From Anodontia alba (taxonomy: Eukaryota; Mollusca; Bivalvia; Lucinida; Lucinidae), in contig OZ024823.1 of the NCBI GenBank assembly GCA_964016985.1, positions 28,259,716-28,323,715 on the forward strand: a DNA stretch of 64,000 bases, read 5' to 3'. Made by a program: the position numbers and the translations under genes. Shown one piece after another: positions 14,501-21,117 of the stretch (position 1 is the first letter of the stretch; each line of letters opens with the position of its first letter). The notes under the pieces are model-generated. The model was not told the DNA's origin. It worked only from the letters and a program-made list of their open reading frames with translations, and did no database searches.

Positions 14501-17500
14501 TCGGTTTGTGACGATTCCGGCAAATATAAAAAAATCGTACAACAAACTGTGTTATAAGCAGATTAATTTTTATTTTATTTTCATTTCAATCAAGAAATTT
14601 CATAAAGCTTAAGAAAAGCAAACTTTAAAGAATCACATTGTTGTTCTTTTTTACCCCTTACACTGAAAATTAATTAAATTTTAGTATACCCTTGTCCCAT
14701 ATCTCTATGTAAACACGAACAAAATTTGCGCCGGTACTTAGACGTTTACGTCTAAATATTTTGTCTTGTCTTTATGTGTTACACCTTTTCATGAATTAGG
14801 AAATAATAATCTATTGTCACTAGCTGACATTTACAGTCGCAAGCTGACATTTACACAGCACAGCTATCAGTATTCTGTACGTAGCCGTTTTGTTTGTATA
14901 GTCTGATAGCAACCGCCCAAAATCACGCAGTATCATTAGAAATATACATGTAACATCTCTTCAACGACCACCTCCCTACACTATTTAAAATCGAACTTCA
15001 GTAGCTCGAACACCGATGGCTCGTCTTCCATGGCCGATTCGAACTCGTCTTTGAGTCCCTACGATATTCTCCCCATAGCTCAAGAAAACAAATATTTAAG
15101 GAAAGTTTCTTATTTTATCATGGAATTGTATGTTGTGTGTACTCATTAGAATCACCTCACCGAGGCGATTCTCATTATCGTCTCAACGAGGCGATTCTAA
15201 TGAGTACACTCAACGTATTATTATATTACCATCTAATGAGTACACTCAACATACCATTATTGTATAGAAGATCAAAAAGACTTCCCTAAATTATCTTTAT
15301 TTGCTTCCTGACCTCGCACCATGATTAACCCTCAGTTGCTCGAACTACCCATGTCTCGAACATGTTTCCATGGTCCCAAGGATGTTCGAGTCATTGAAGT
15401 TCGAATGTAGTTATATTTTTTCACTAAGGTCTCTGTTGTAGGGGGCGGGGAGGGGATGCGGTGGCGGTGCTATATTGTATGTACCAAGTTCGCTGTGATA
15501 AACGAGTAGTCTAAAAACCATTTAATGCTAATTGGGTATTTCATAATCAAACATACGTATTTAGGATCAAACCAAGCGAGTGCACAACTGCTGGGATAAT
15601 TTTACGTCTTAACTAAAGTTACGAAGCAAATGTATGGAAAAAACAAATGCATGGTGTTAGAATTCTTAATTCTTGGTGCGCCCACTATTTTCACAATATA
15701 AAATTCTATCACATTTTCTTTCAGTTTATTTCTTTTTTTATTCTTGTTCTGGTACAGAGGAATATTTATGCCTGTCTGTCTTCTTCTCTCCTTTATCCAT
15801 TACGAAAACACGCCTATTCAAATATATAGAAAATTTCATCTCCAAAAACTGAAAATTTTCAGATAAAAAACTCAAATATTTTTCATATTTCTGCACAAAA
15901 CATAGATTGTGGGTGCTCGTTATAACCGCCTCGCCGAGGCGGTTCTAACGAGTACCCACAATCTATGTTTTGAGCAGAAATAAGAAAAATAATGTATACC
16001 CCTGTAAAACCCCAGTTTTACTAAATAAAAGTGGGGTTAAAGGGGGTCAAAATTATATAGGTATGTTTTCGTGATGGGTCAGGTACAGGCAAGTGCAGAC
16101 TGTTTGTTGGTTATAAATACCGGCATTTTGCTAAATACCCAAAAGATACCAATTCATCTTGCGCCCAGCTGTAAAAAGCATGCACGTTCTTTACTCAAAC
16201 TCTCTTTATACCGACACTCGATACAACGAAAAAAATCGTTATAAAGACAATTTGATTGTCATGAAACCTTCGCTTAAGAGATAAAAATGTGTCACAAATT
16301 ATGCAAGAATTTTGTATTTAATACTTTGAAGAAACATACGTTTTGGATATTTATCAGTGAAGCGATTCTAACAAATATCTAAAACGTGTTCTATGAGGAA
16401 ATTAGAACAAAACAAAACCTTTCTTACATGTCAGTCTGCTCATTAAGGATTCTTATAACAGCGAATTCATTTTAATGGCAACGCATTACGAAAACATGCC
16501 TATATAATTTTGACCCCCTTAAACCCCACTTATATATAGTAAAACTGGGGTTTACAGGGGTATACATTATTTTTCTTATTTCTGCTCAAAACATATTTTT
16601 GTGGGAACTCGTTAGAACCGCCTCGCCGAGGCGGTTCTAACGAGTATTCACAATCTATGTTTTGAACAGAAATATGACAAATATCGGTGATTTTTATCTG
16701 AAAATTTTCAGTTTTTTGGAGGTAAAATTTTCAATATATTGGAATAGGCATGTTTTCGTAATGGTCTTTGGGAACAAATGCTGTCGTTGTAACGACGGTT
16801 CCCCGTTATAATAACTTTGCAAAAACAATATATGATTATTTCCTTCAAAGACACACTTTTTAAGTCATAGTTAGTCTGTACACAGTAGCATCTGAAATCA
16901 CAGCCAGGGCCCAGTTGTTCAAAGCATTGTTAGCTTGACGAACTCGTAATAGTGGTCAAAATGTTAACTGTTCCAGTAAGTACAAGATCTAATTCACAGG
17001 TATTTTTTGCTGAAAATGTTAGTAGCTTTTGCAAATCCAAAAGCTACTCACATTTTTTTCAGCAAACATATTAGCGTATATGCATTATTTAATGATCAAA
17101 GTTTAAGAAAAAAAAAAAAAAACAAAAAAAACAACGACAACAACAAAAACGTTTACTAACGACAACGGTAGTTCAGAACAACTGGTCCCTGATATGTATC
17201 AATAATTAACTGTGCACTTGGGATTGATCCTAAGTTTGCACCAGTTTGCATGAACCTCACACATTTGTACATATTAGGTTACTATATACGGGTATATTAA
17301 AAGATAAGGTGTTCAACTGACTGACCACTGTAAACGAAACGCAAGACCTATGACTGTTTAATAAGTTATATAAATTCGCATATAATCTTAACTTTTATAC
17401 GGAATTTAGTAGACAAAGACAGGACTGAGAAGAGATGAAATTCTGAAACTCTGGCTCCAGTTATGTAAAGGGTATGAAATATTGCAGACAAATCTGGAAG

Positions 17501-19731
17501 TTATATTGTCATTATTTCAGTAAATTTTATAGAAAACCATTACGAAAACACGCCTATTCAAATACATATAGAACAATTCACCTCCATAAACTGAAAATTT
17601 TCAGATAAAAAAAAATAAGATATTTTTCATATTTCTGCTCAAAACATAGATTGTGGGTACTCGTTAGAACCGTCTCATTGATGCGGTTCTAACGAGTACC
17701 CACAATCTATGTTTTTGAGCAGAAATAAGAAAAATAATGTATGCCCCTGTAAACCCCAGTTTTACTATATAAAGTGGGGTTTAAGGGGGTCAAAATTATA
17801 TAGGTATGTTTTCGTGATGGCCAGTTTTTAGCTCACCCGAGCACGAAGTGCTCAAGTTGAGCTATTGTGATCGGTCAATGTCCGTCGTCCGTCTTGTGGC
17901 GTTAACAATTTGCTTTAAAGGACAAATCCTCCTACACTCTTCGGCCATTAGCCTCGAAACCTGGTAGGAAGTATCGGGACGCCTTGTAGATAAAAAAGCT
18001 AAAATCTTTCCGCTCAGAAATCCAATATGGCCACCACGCCCGCCACCTTGAAATTCTATTTGAACTTCTTCCTCTTGACCAAAAGGCCAGTTGATACATA
18101 ACTTAGTAGGAAGTATCGGGATGACTTGTTGATCAAAAGTCGCCATTTTGAAAATCTCTTTTGAACTTCTTTTCCTAACCCGAAAGGTCATTTGACTCGA
18201 AACTTGATAGGAAGTATAGGTTTGACTTGTAGATCAAAAATAGCTAAAACCGTTACAAGTAGAATTCCAAGATAACCACCACACCCTCCTTCTCGAAAAT
18301 GTTTTTTTTTTTTTTTTTTTTTGTAACTTCTTCTCCTAAACGAAAAGAACAAATGACTCGAAACTTGGTATGAAGTATCGAAGCGACTTGTAGATCAAAT
18401 ATAGTAAACTAGTTGAGATCGGATATCCAAAACGATCGCCATAGCCACCGTCTTGAAAATCCATTTTGAACTACTTCTGAACTAAAAGGCCAAATGACTC
18501 AAAATTTGGTAGGAAGTATCGGAATGACGTAGATCCAAAATAACTAAAATCTTTCCGATCTGAAATCCATGATACCGGCCATGAAAGGCCAACTGACACG
18601 AAACTTAGTAGGAAGTATCGGGGTGTCATATAAATCAAAAATGGCTAAAATCGTTTCGATCAGAAATCCAAGATGGCTGCCATCTTGCAAGTCTATTTTG
18701 AACTCCTGAACCAAAAGGCAAATTGACTGTAAACTATAGGTAGTAAGTATCGGGAAGAATTCTAAATAAAAAAATACCTAAATTCATTCAGATCATAAAT
18801 CCATGATGGCCATCACAGCCGTCATCTTGAAAATGTATTTTGAACTGCTACTCCTGAACTAAAAGGCTAATTGACTCAAAACCTGCCTGGTACTCAGGTA
18901 AGCGACACAGGGCCATTTTGGTCCTCTTGTTTAATTCAGCGATCTGCCTATGCATGTGCACATATATGTACAGTATAATTCTGCACTCGAAATGACTACC
19001 ACTCTATTAATAAGAGCAGCTGTCGCCAGTCCATATGTTGTTTTCTTATTATTTTATTCAATATTAACACCAATCAACTTATAAGATCACTTTTAGTCAG
19101 TCCCAAAGGTGGTCTTAACAGCGGAATTTTACTCTATTCCATCACGAAAATATGCCTATATAATATTGACCCCCTTAAACCCCACTTCTATATAGTAAAA
19201 CTAGTGTTTACAGGGGTATACATTATTATTTTTTTTTTTTCTGCTCAAAAACATAGATTATGGGTACTCGTTAGAACCGCCTCGACGAGGCAGTTCTAAT
19301 GGTACCCACAATCTATGTTTTGAGCAGAAATATGAAAAATATCAGAGTTTTTAACTGATTTTTTTCAGTTTTTGGCGGTGAAATTTTCTATATATTTAAA
19401 TAGGCATGTTTTCGTAATGATTTTATATTCTAGGCATATAAACAAGGCTATCGACAGAATCAAAAATACTCCACTGCCCAACCTTCTCAAGTACTTTGAC
19501 AGAAACGATGGTAAAGATAACGAGCTGCGATTGATAGGGGACCACTTTATACCCAGTTACAAAGTCTTCACAGCTGGTGAAATGGATAAGTTCGCGTGCG
19601 TACGGATACCGGTTCGTGTTGCCCAAGAAAGACGAGGATATTTCGAGGAAAGACGGCCAGCTGCGGACTGTGATCCGTATGTTGCAACACTGGCTTTCAT
19701 GAAAGCTATATATACGGATGAACTTTTGTAA
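266..19731 (+). CDS. Glutamine synthetase (GSII)-like protein, complete six-exon gene
   Basis: Joined exons 266-443, 3656-3814, 5355-5507, 10649-10779, 12567-12766 and 19434-19731 give 1119 nt, 372 residues plus TAA, the usual length of animal glutamine synthetase (about 373). Every junction is GT/AG and phases agree (1,1,1,0,2). The order of motifs follows GSII: beta-grasp N-terminal part (1-115), EPWFGFEQEY (133-142), RACLYAG (187-193), AQWEYMLGP (206-214), GIHINYST (257-264), RLIG (306-309), GYFEERRPAADCDP (342-355). Normal family role: ATP-dependent amidation of glutamate with ammonium in a cytosolic multimer. Metal ligands align as E139, E141, E202, E209, H259 and E345. Residues aligned with human D63, E305 and R319 are S67, F312 and K326, so ordinary GS activity is doubtful. 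The ATG at 266 directly follows a 3' splice-like TTTTTTGTAG, so a 5' UTR exon probably lies further left. No AATAAA was seen close behind the stop. Confidence 0.93.
718..1190. repeat. 27-bp minisatellite, about 17 copies, in GS-like intron 1
   Basis: The unit reads approximately TTACTTGTTTAGCTAGCTAT plus ATGTTCC (27 bp) and carries the palindrome TAGCTAGCTA. Some copies lack or add a few bases. One frame is open over part of the array only because 27 is divisible by three; this is not a gene. Confidence 0.85.
1321..1390. repeat. 70-bp hairpin, GTGTAGACCC/GATCAGACGC family (HP-B)
   Basis: GGCAAACAGTGTAGACCCAG is closed by AGGTTCTACACTGTTTGCCA, with inner stem GACGCCGC/GCGGCGTC. Relatives with the same outer arm but different inner stems occur at 2401, 14042, 19838, 22650, 25975, 26371 and 30650. 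Confidence 0.8.
1487..1783. mobile_element. pogo/Tigger-like MITE family B, copy without hairpin module
   Basis: The terminal inverted repeats CAGTTGAACTGCAATGACTC (left) and CAGTCGAACCTCAATAGCTC (complement of right) are flanked on both sides by TA. The CAG...CGAAC ends and TA duplication resemble pogo/Tigger DNA transposons. There is no coding capacity. A second copy at 14988-15407 in the other orientation contains an extra central hairpin. Confidence 0.75.
2005..2051. repeat. (GAC)n/(GAT)n trinucleotide run
   Basis: A run of GAC then GAT triplets in GS-like intron 1. It could be read as poly-Asp, but a stop lies just upstream in that frame and no supporting exon structure was found. Confidence 0.85.
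2401..2465. repeat. HP-B hairpin copy
   Basis: CAAACAGTGTAGGCCCTGAT pairs with ATCAGGGCCTACACTGTTT around an inner stem GACGCCG/CGGCGTC. Confidence 0.8.
2540..2730. repeat. HP-D hairpin family copy (TCTACT..AAAAGGAAA)
   Basis: TATCTACTCTAAAAGGAAAC is partly complementary to TTTTCCCTTTTACAGGTGAC, interrupted by a G-rich tract. Related hairpins lie near 20130, 25030, 33650, 51540, 62510 and 63920. Confidence 0.6.
3077..3221. mobile_element. MITE-1 copy, internally deleted
   Basis: Begins CATTACGAAAACACGCCTAT and ends near GTATGTTTGCGTGATG. The central hairpin and half of the right side are missing. Confidence 0.8.
3656..3814 (+). CDS. GS-like exon 2 (residues 60-112)
   Basis: Follows TATTGCAG and ends CCAG|GTAAGA, phase 1 to phase 1. 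It encodes VALFRCPFRKGKHKLVLC, clearly the GSII AAMFRDPFRKDPNKLVLC block. The segment before it, LWDLSMFDT, stands where active enzymes carry EWNFDGSST, so the Asp of the DGSS loop (human Asp63) is Ser67 here. Confidence 0.93.
3822..3990. repeat. Short tandem array plus HP-C hairpin
   Basis: Four diverged units of about 27 bp around GGACACGTGCGCCCCCT run to 3930. A hairpin follows (3930-3988) with arms AGACTCTGATCAG and inner stem CTGCGC/GCGCAG. It starts about 10 bp after the exon 2 donor. Confidence 0.65.
4475..4870 (+). repeat. Two copies of a tRNA-like SINE fragment and a poly(T) tract
   Basis: GTGGGTTCGA then ACTC(A)GGCCTGACCAGTAG occurs at about 4475-4515 and 4813-4850. The second copy is preceded by GAATGGCTAGGCACTTTGG, resembling A- and B-box spacing of a tRNA-derived SINE head. 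A T-run occupies 4715-4747. The rest of 4020-4470 shows nothing I can assign. Confidence 0.45.
4999..5072. repeat. (GT)n microsatellite
   Basis: An uninterrupted GT run about 37 units long, in GS-like intron 2. Confidence 0.97.
5252..5307. repeat. (GA)n microsatellite
   Basis: An uninterrupted GA run ending about 48 bp before GS-like exon 3. Confidence 0.97.
5355..5507 (+). CDS. GS-like exon 3 (residues 114-163), EQE metal motif
   Basis: Acceptor TTTTATCAG, donor ACA|GTAAGT, phase 1 to phase 1. It encodes NTRHPFAEFM then PWFGFEQEYWVTDRDG and IGWEMN, matching the GSII PWFGMEQEY block with both metal-binding Glu residues (E139, E141). The usual NGFPGPQGPYYCG glycine/proline loop that should follow is replaced by KEFRHDTRYLG across the exon 3/4 junction. 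A long (GA)n run at 5252-5307 lies just upstream. Confidence 0.94.
5663..5727. repeat. HP-C hairpin copy
   Basis: CGGACAGCAAAGGCCCAGAT pairs with ATCAGGGCCTTCGCTGTCCG around GGACTGCGCA/TGCGCAGTCC. From 5760 to 6830 I see only AT-rich unassigned intron with short relatives of this family near 5770-5890. Confidence 0.8.
6833..7101. mobile_element. MITE-1 copy
   Basis: CATTACGAAAACACGCCTAT at the left, AGGCATGTTTTCGTGATG at the right. The central hairpin (about 6925-6998) has core TTAGAACCGCCTCG/CGAGGCGGTTCTAA. A secondary stem CCCCAGTTTTACTATATAAA with AGTGGGG follows. Confidence 0.93.
7176..8445 (-). mobile_element. mariner-family DNA transposon
   Basis: 1270 bp, bounded by TA on both sides. 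The terminal repeats CGAGGGGGAGTCAATAAGTA (left) and CGAGGGCGTGTCAATAAATA (complement of right) match, continuing into ACCAGCCTA. Inside lies a reverse-strand transposase reading frame. Length, ends, TA duplication and coding content all fit mariner. It sits in GS-like intron 3. Confidence 0.96.
7207..8310 (-). pseudogene. mariner transposase, broken by two frameshifts
   Basis: Transposase binds the TIRs and cuts and pastes at TA. The first part (8310-7816) carries the N-terminal helix-turn-helix region, the linker SEDEVRSGRP and a WVP-type motif (WVPKSLSNEQ). A T8 run near 7830 shifts the frame just before the first catalytic block TVDETW, and a second shift near 7755 returns to the frame of the 7806-7207 part. 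Catalytic residues are D in VDETW, D in LQQDNARVH and D in HSDFF, the last two separated by 34 residues (DD34D). The copy cannot make a full protein as read; an assembly error in the T run is possible for the first break only. Confidence 0.92.
8692..9001 (-). mobile_element. tRNA-derived SINE family 1
   Basis: Read on the minus strand it begins GTCGGTCTCGGTGGCTCAGT (A-box-like GGCTCAGTCAG), has a B-box-like GTTTCGATCCCC, and ends GGGCCGTAAAACCTCAACAT. Other copies are at 23650-23942, 27932-28237 and, without head, 25415-25645. Confidence 0.85.
9090..9367. mobile_element. MITE-1 copy with perfect central hairpin
   Basis: Full-length copy. The central arms AAAACATAGATTGTGGGTAC and CTCGTTAGAACCGCCTCG are perfectly matched by the right arm (about 9190-9263). 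Confidence 0.95.
9777..10041. mobile_element. HP-C foldback MITE
   Basis: Ends AAAACGTGCCTTCG at the left and CGAAGGCACATTTTCGCTTG at the right are inverted repeats. An internal hairpin GCGAAGGTCCTGATCAAACT / TCTGATCTGGGCCTTCGCTG lies at 9943-10006. Similar elements are at 14155-14375 and 62823-63022. Confidence 0.7.
10306..10573. mobile_element. MITE-1 copy
   Basis: Left end slightly decayed (CATTAAGAAAACACGCCTAT), right end GTGTGTTTTCGTGATG, hairpin core present. It ends 75 bp before GS-like exon 4. Confidence 0.92.
10649..10779 (+). CDS. GS-like exon 4 (residues 165-207)
   Basis: Acceptor CTACTTTCAG, donor GCACAG|GTATAT, ending in phase 0. It encodes HARACLYAGINLFGT and EESVAQ, matching HYRACLYAG..GTNAEVMPAQ of GSII; E202 aligns with the metal ligand Glu196. 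A MITE-1 copy starts at 10795, only about 15 bp after the donor. Confidence 0.93.
10795..11074. mobile_element. MITE-1 copy, reverse orientation
   Basis: Begins CATCACGAAAACACGCCTAT and ends AGGCTTGTTTTCGTAATG, i.e. flipped relative to the neighbour at 10306. Starts about 15 bp after the exon 4 donor. Confidence 0.93.
11411..11699. mobile_element. MITE-1 copy
   Basis: TATTACGAAAACACGCCTAT to GGCGTGTTTTCGTGATG; hairpin core CCTCGTCGAGG. Confidence 0.93.
12368..12525. mobile_element. MITE-1 end fragment joined to SINE-1 fragment, next to exon 5
   Basis: 12368-12428 is the right end of a flipped MITE-1 (CATCACGAAAACATGCCTAT ... CACTTTTATATAGTAAAA). 12431-12525 matches the body of SINE family 1 (AAGCGGTTAACCAGTACTTG). 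The SINE piece stops about 40 bp before the exon 5 acceptor. 11700-12367 has an HP-B half-hairpin near 12000 and otherwise nothing recognised. Confidence 0.75.
12567..12766 (+). CDS. GS-like exon 5 (residues 208-273)
   Basis: Acceptor TTTTGTCAG, donor ATAGA|GTAAGT, phase 0 to 2. It encodes WEYMLGP, VVSRYLLKRCAEIFG and GIHINYSTKKMRE, matching WEFQIGP, HRVCEDFG and GCHTNFSTKAMRE of GSII. E209 and H259 keep metal and substrate roles. The loop GNWNGAG before the His, which contacts glutamate, reads FTVWASG. Confidence 0.94.
13237..13582. mobile_element. pogo-like MITE family A with hairpin module
   Basis: Right end (complement) CAGTGAACCCTCGTTACAAC; left end CAGACAACCCTCTTTATACC; TA at both sides. 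The central hairpin (about 13378-13450) has arms ACATATGTTTTGGATATTTG plus TTAGAATCGCCTCA and their complement. A second copy at 16194-16804 is split by a MITE-1. Confidence 0.82.
13688..14011. mobile_element. pogo-like MITE family C
   Basis: TIRs CAGTCGACTCTCGTTATCTC and CAGTTGACTCTCGTTATTAA (complement of right), flanked by TA. An internal perfect hairpin of about 28-bp arms (GAAAATATTGTGGAAAAGAG and complement) lies at 13850-13908. Confidence 0.82.
14042..14088. repeat. HP-B-like hairpin
   Basis: GCTCGGACCCATCAATATTG ATGGGTCCGAGC between GGCAAACA and CAAACAGT; perfect stem around CAATATTG. Confidence 0.75.
14155..14375. mobile_element. HP-C foldback MITE copy
   Basis: GTGCCTTCGAACCTGCGCAA at the left, CAAAGACACGTTTTCGCATG at the right, hairpin near 14275-14342. 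A separate short inverted repeat, TTTTATATTTGCCGG / CCGGCAAATATAAAA, lies at 14481-14533; 14540-14985 is unassigned. Confidence 0.65.
14988..15407. mobile_element. pogo-like MITE family B, copy with hairpin module
   Basis: TIRs TCGAACTTCAGTAGCTCGAA (left) and TCGAACTTCAATGACTCGAA (complement of right). The centre (15126-15275) holds a hairpin with TGTGTACTCATTAGAATC arms, partly duplicated. The copy at 1487-1783 lacks this centre. Confidence 0.78.
15798..16076. mobile_element. MITE-1 copy
   Basis: CATTACGAAAACACGCCTAT to GGTATGTTTTCGTGATG, hairpin core CCTCGCCGAGG. Confidence 0.93.
16194..16804. mobile_element. pogo-like MITE family A interrupted by MITE-1
   Basis: The left part CTCTTTATACCGACACTCGA runs to 16493; the right part GGGAACAAATGCTGTCGTTG resumes at 16764. 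Compared with the copy at 13237, the gap is filled exactly by a MITE-1. The hairpin module is partly deleted near 16360. Confidence 0.82.
16494..16763. mobile_element. MITE-1 copy nested in a pogo-like MITE
   Basis: CATTACGAAAACATGCCTAT to AGGCATGTTTTCGTAATG, flipped. Alignment of flanks to the uninterrupted copy suggests at most about one duplicated base (G). Confidence 0.92.
16905..17191. mobile_element. MITE with GGGCCCAGTTGTTC ends
   Basis: CAGGGCCCAGTTGTTCAAAG at the left, GAACAACTGGTCCCTG at the right. An internal palindrome TTAGTAGCTTTTGC / AAAAGCTACTCAC is present. Further copies lie at 30944-31190 and 46078-46317. An A-rich run is inserted at 17106-17150. Confidence 0.85.
17538..17819. 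mobile_element. MITE-1 copy
   Basis: CATTACGAAAACACGCCTAT to GGTATGTTTTCGTGATG; the hairpin tip is altered (CCGTCTCATTGATGCGG). Confidence 0.93.
17832..18905. repeat. Diverged tandem repeats, unit about 105-160 bp
   Basis: Opens with CGAGCACGAAGTGCTCAAGT, a short palindrome I associate with bivalve repeats. About eight units follow, each with GGTAGGAAGTATCGGGA, a GTAGATCAAAAATAGCTAAA stretch, 'GATGGCCGCCA'-type words and TTTTGAACTTC. Short open frames here are by chance. Confidence 0.8.
19140..19419. mobile_element. MITE-1 copy abutting GS-like exon 6
   Basis: CATCACGAAAATATGCCTAT to AGGCATGTTTTCGTAATG, flipped. Only 14 bp (ending TATTCTAG) separate it from exon 6, so the branch-point region must lie in or at the edge of the MITE. 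Confidence 0.93.
19434..19731 (+). CDS. GS-like exon 6 (residues 275-372 and stop)
   Basis: Acceptor TTATATTCTAG, then in phase HINKAIDRIK, ELRLIGDHF, CVRIPVRVAQERRGYFE, ERRPAADCDPYVATLAF and TAA. It matches the GSII C-terminal lobe. R306, H311, R331, E345 and R347 are conserved, but the catalytic flap HETSNINDF is HFIPSYKVF (Glu305 to Phe) and the NRS Arg is Lys326. The acceptor lies only 14 bp beyond the end of a MITE-1 copy. Confidence 0.94.
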
Positions 19732-19798
19732 TCATGACTGTATCAAGGTGTCACTGGGTCGCTGACAAAAGAAAACTGTGAAAATGAATAAGTCACGC

Positions 19799-20022
19799 CT
19801 TAACCCTTGTCCTGCTGGTCCCGGATATGTGCTGCCTTTGCAAACAGTGTAGATCCAGATCAGTTGGCTTCTTCAAAAGCCAACTGATCTGGATCTACAC
19901 TGTTTACCATTCAGTATTTGAATTTGTATCAACAACCTTGATCAAGTAATCTGACTGGCTGAAAATTAGAGGTGGGGAGGGGGCGTGACATCTTAATTTA
20001 TTCAGCAGGACAAGGGTTAAAG
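19799..20022. mobile_element. piggyBac-like MITE carrying an HP-B hairpin
   Basis: TTAACCCTTGTCCTGCTG at the left is exactly inverted at the right as CAGCAGGACAAGGGTTAA, i.e. TTAA target plus CCCTTG-type ends as in piggyBac elements. An internal hairpin CAAACAGTGTAGATCCAGAT with inner stem CAGTTGGCTT/AAGCCAACTG lies at 19838-19907. It lies 70 bp beyond the GS-like stop. Related partial copies are near 27098-27240 and 50541-50704. Confidence 0.82.
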
Positions 20023-20029
20023 GGACGGG

Positions 20030-20230
20030 ACTGAATACACTTGTAGTAATTTCCCGCCATTTTTTTACACGGGAGAAAACTTTTATAATTTCCTGATTGC
20101 TCATCTGACTGCAATTCCTGTTTTGTAAGGGGTCTAATCTAAAAGGAAAGAGTTTGCTCTCTAAAAGGAAAGATTCTTTCCTTCTATGAAAAATATACTC
20201 AGTGAAGATCATATCTTTTTAGAATAGTCC
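20030..20230. repeat. HP-D hairpin family copy
   Basis: AAGGGGTCTAATCTAAAAGG followed by the partly complementary GAAAGATTCTTTCCTTCTAT, in a context (GAATACACTTGTAGTAATTT) shared with the copy at 33590. An HP-C hairpin lies at about 20376-20438. Confidence 0.55.
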
Positions 20231-20479
20231 ACTGTTATAAGGGAGTTGAAAGAGTTGCCCCTACTTTTTCAGGGCATATGTGAACAGTAAACATTCAGAT
20301 CACCCAACGAATCTGTACAATCTGATGAGGGCAGTTACTTAAATACAGTCTATATTTTCTAATGATTCTGTAAACGGACAGCGAAGGTCCTGAACAGACT
20401 GCGCAGTAAGGCAACCTGATAGGTGCCTTCACTCTCCGCAGATGCTCCAAAGGCTCATTTCCATATACAGGATGTGACT

Positions 20480-20905
20480 GAAATGTTATTATTGCATAAA
20501 AAGCAGTGCCGCTCGTTATTAACAGCCGTGCATTAACCGGCGAAAAGCCGTGTATTAACAAGGCAATTCACGCGCTGTTAATGCACGGCTACGCAACTTT
20601 CAATATGATCGTACCGGGGCCAAACATTTGCTGCCGTTACGAGATGTGTACTGCCCGGTCCTAGAACGAGCTTAGTCCGTGGAAATTGCGTTCGCGAGAC
20701 ATCGGTGAAAAGGCGAAACAAAATAGTGCAAGAAATAACGCGAAATGTAGCATATGTTTTCAGTTTTTATGCAATAATAGCGATCGAACATGGTTTTTCA
20801 ATGCATCAACAATCGCCAGGTCCCTTGAGAGGTGTCAACACGGCCTCGGTTTTCAACACCTCCCACGGAACCTTGCGGATGTTAATGTATGAAAAAGCAT
20901 GTTTG
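20480..20905. repeat. Interspersed repeat with AACAGCCGTGCATTAAC foldback
   Basis: TTATTAACAGCCGTGCATTA is inverted as GTTAATGCACGGCT about 50 bp later. The following 300 bp (GGTGAAAAGGCGAAACAAAA, GTGCAAGAAATAACGCGAAA) match 54485-54830 in the same order. Class unknown. Confidence 0.7.
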
Positions 20906-21117
20906 ATCCCTATATTCGTTCACGGCTGAGTATATGTATCGAACCTGAGCCGTCTGAGTTGTTCGTTTTGACATTTTGTTTGAACCAGCTTAATAATAAG
21001 ACAGCACCAGTGTGGTATATATGCAGATCTTGTTATATCGTCTTCCGTATAGAACTACATAATGAAGAAATTATATATAAAACAAACTTACTCTACATTT
21101 GCTTTAATAGAATATTA

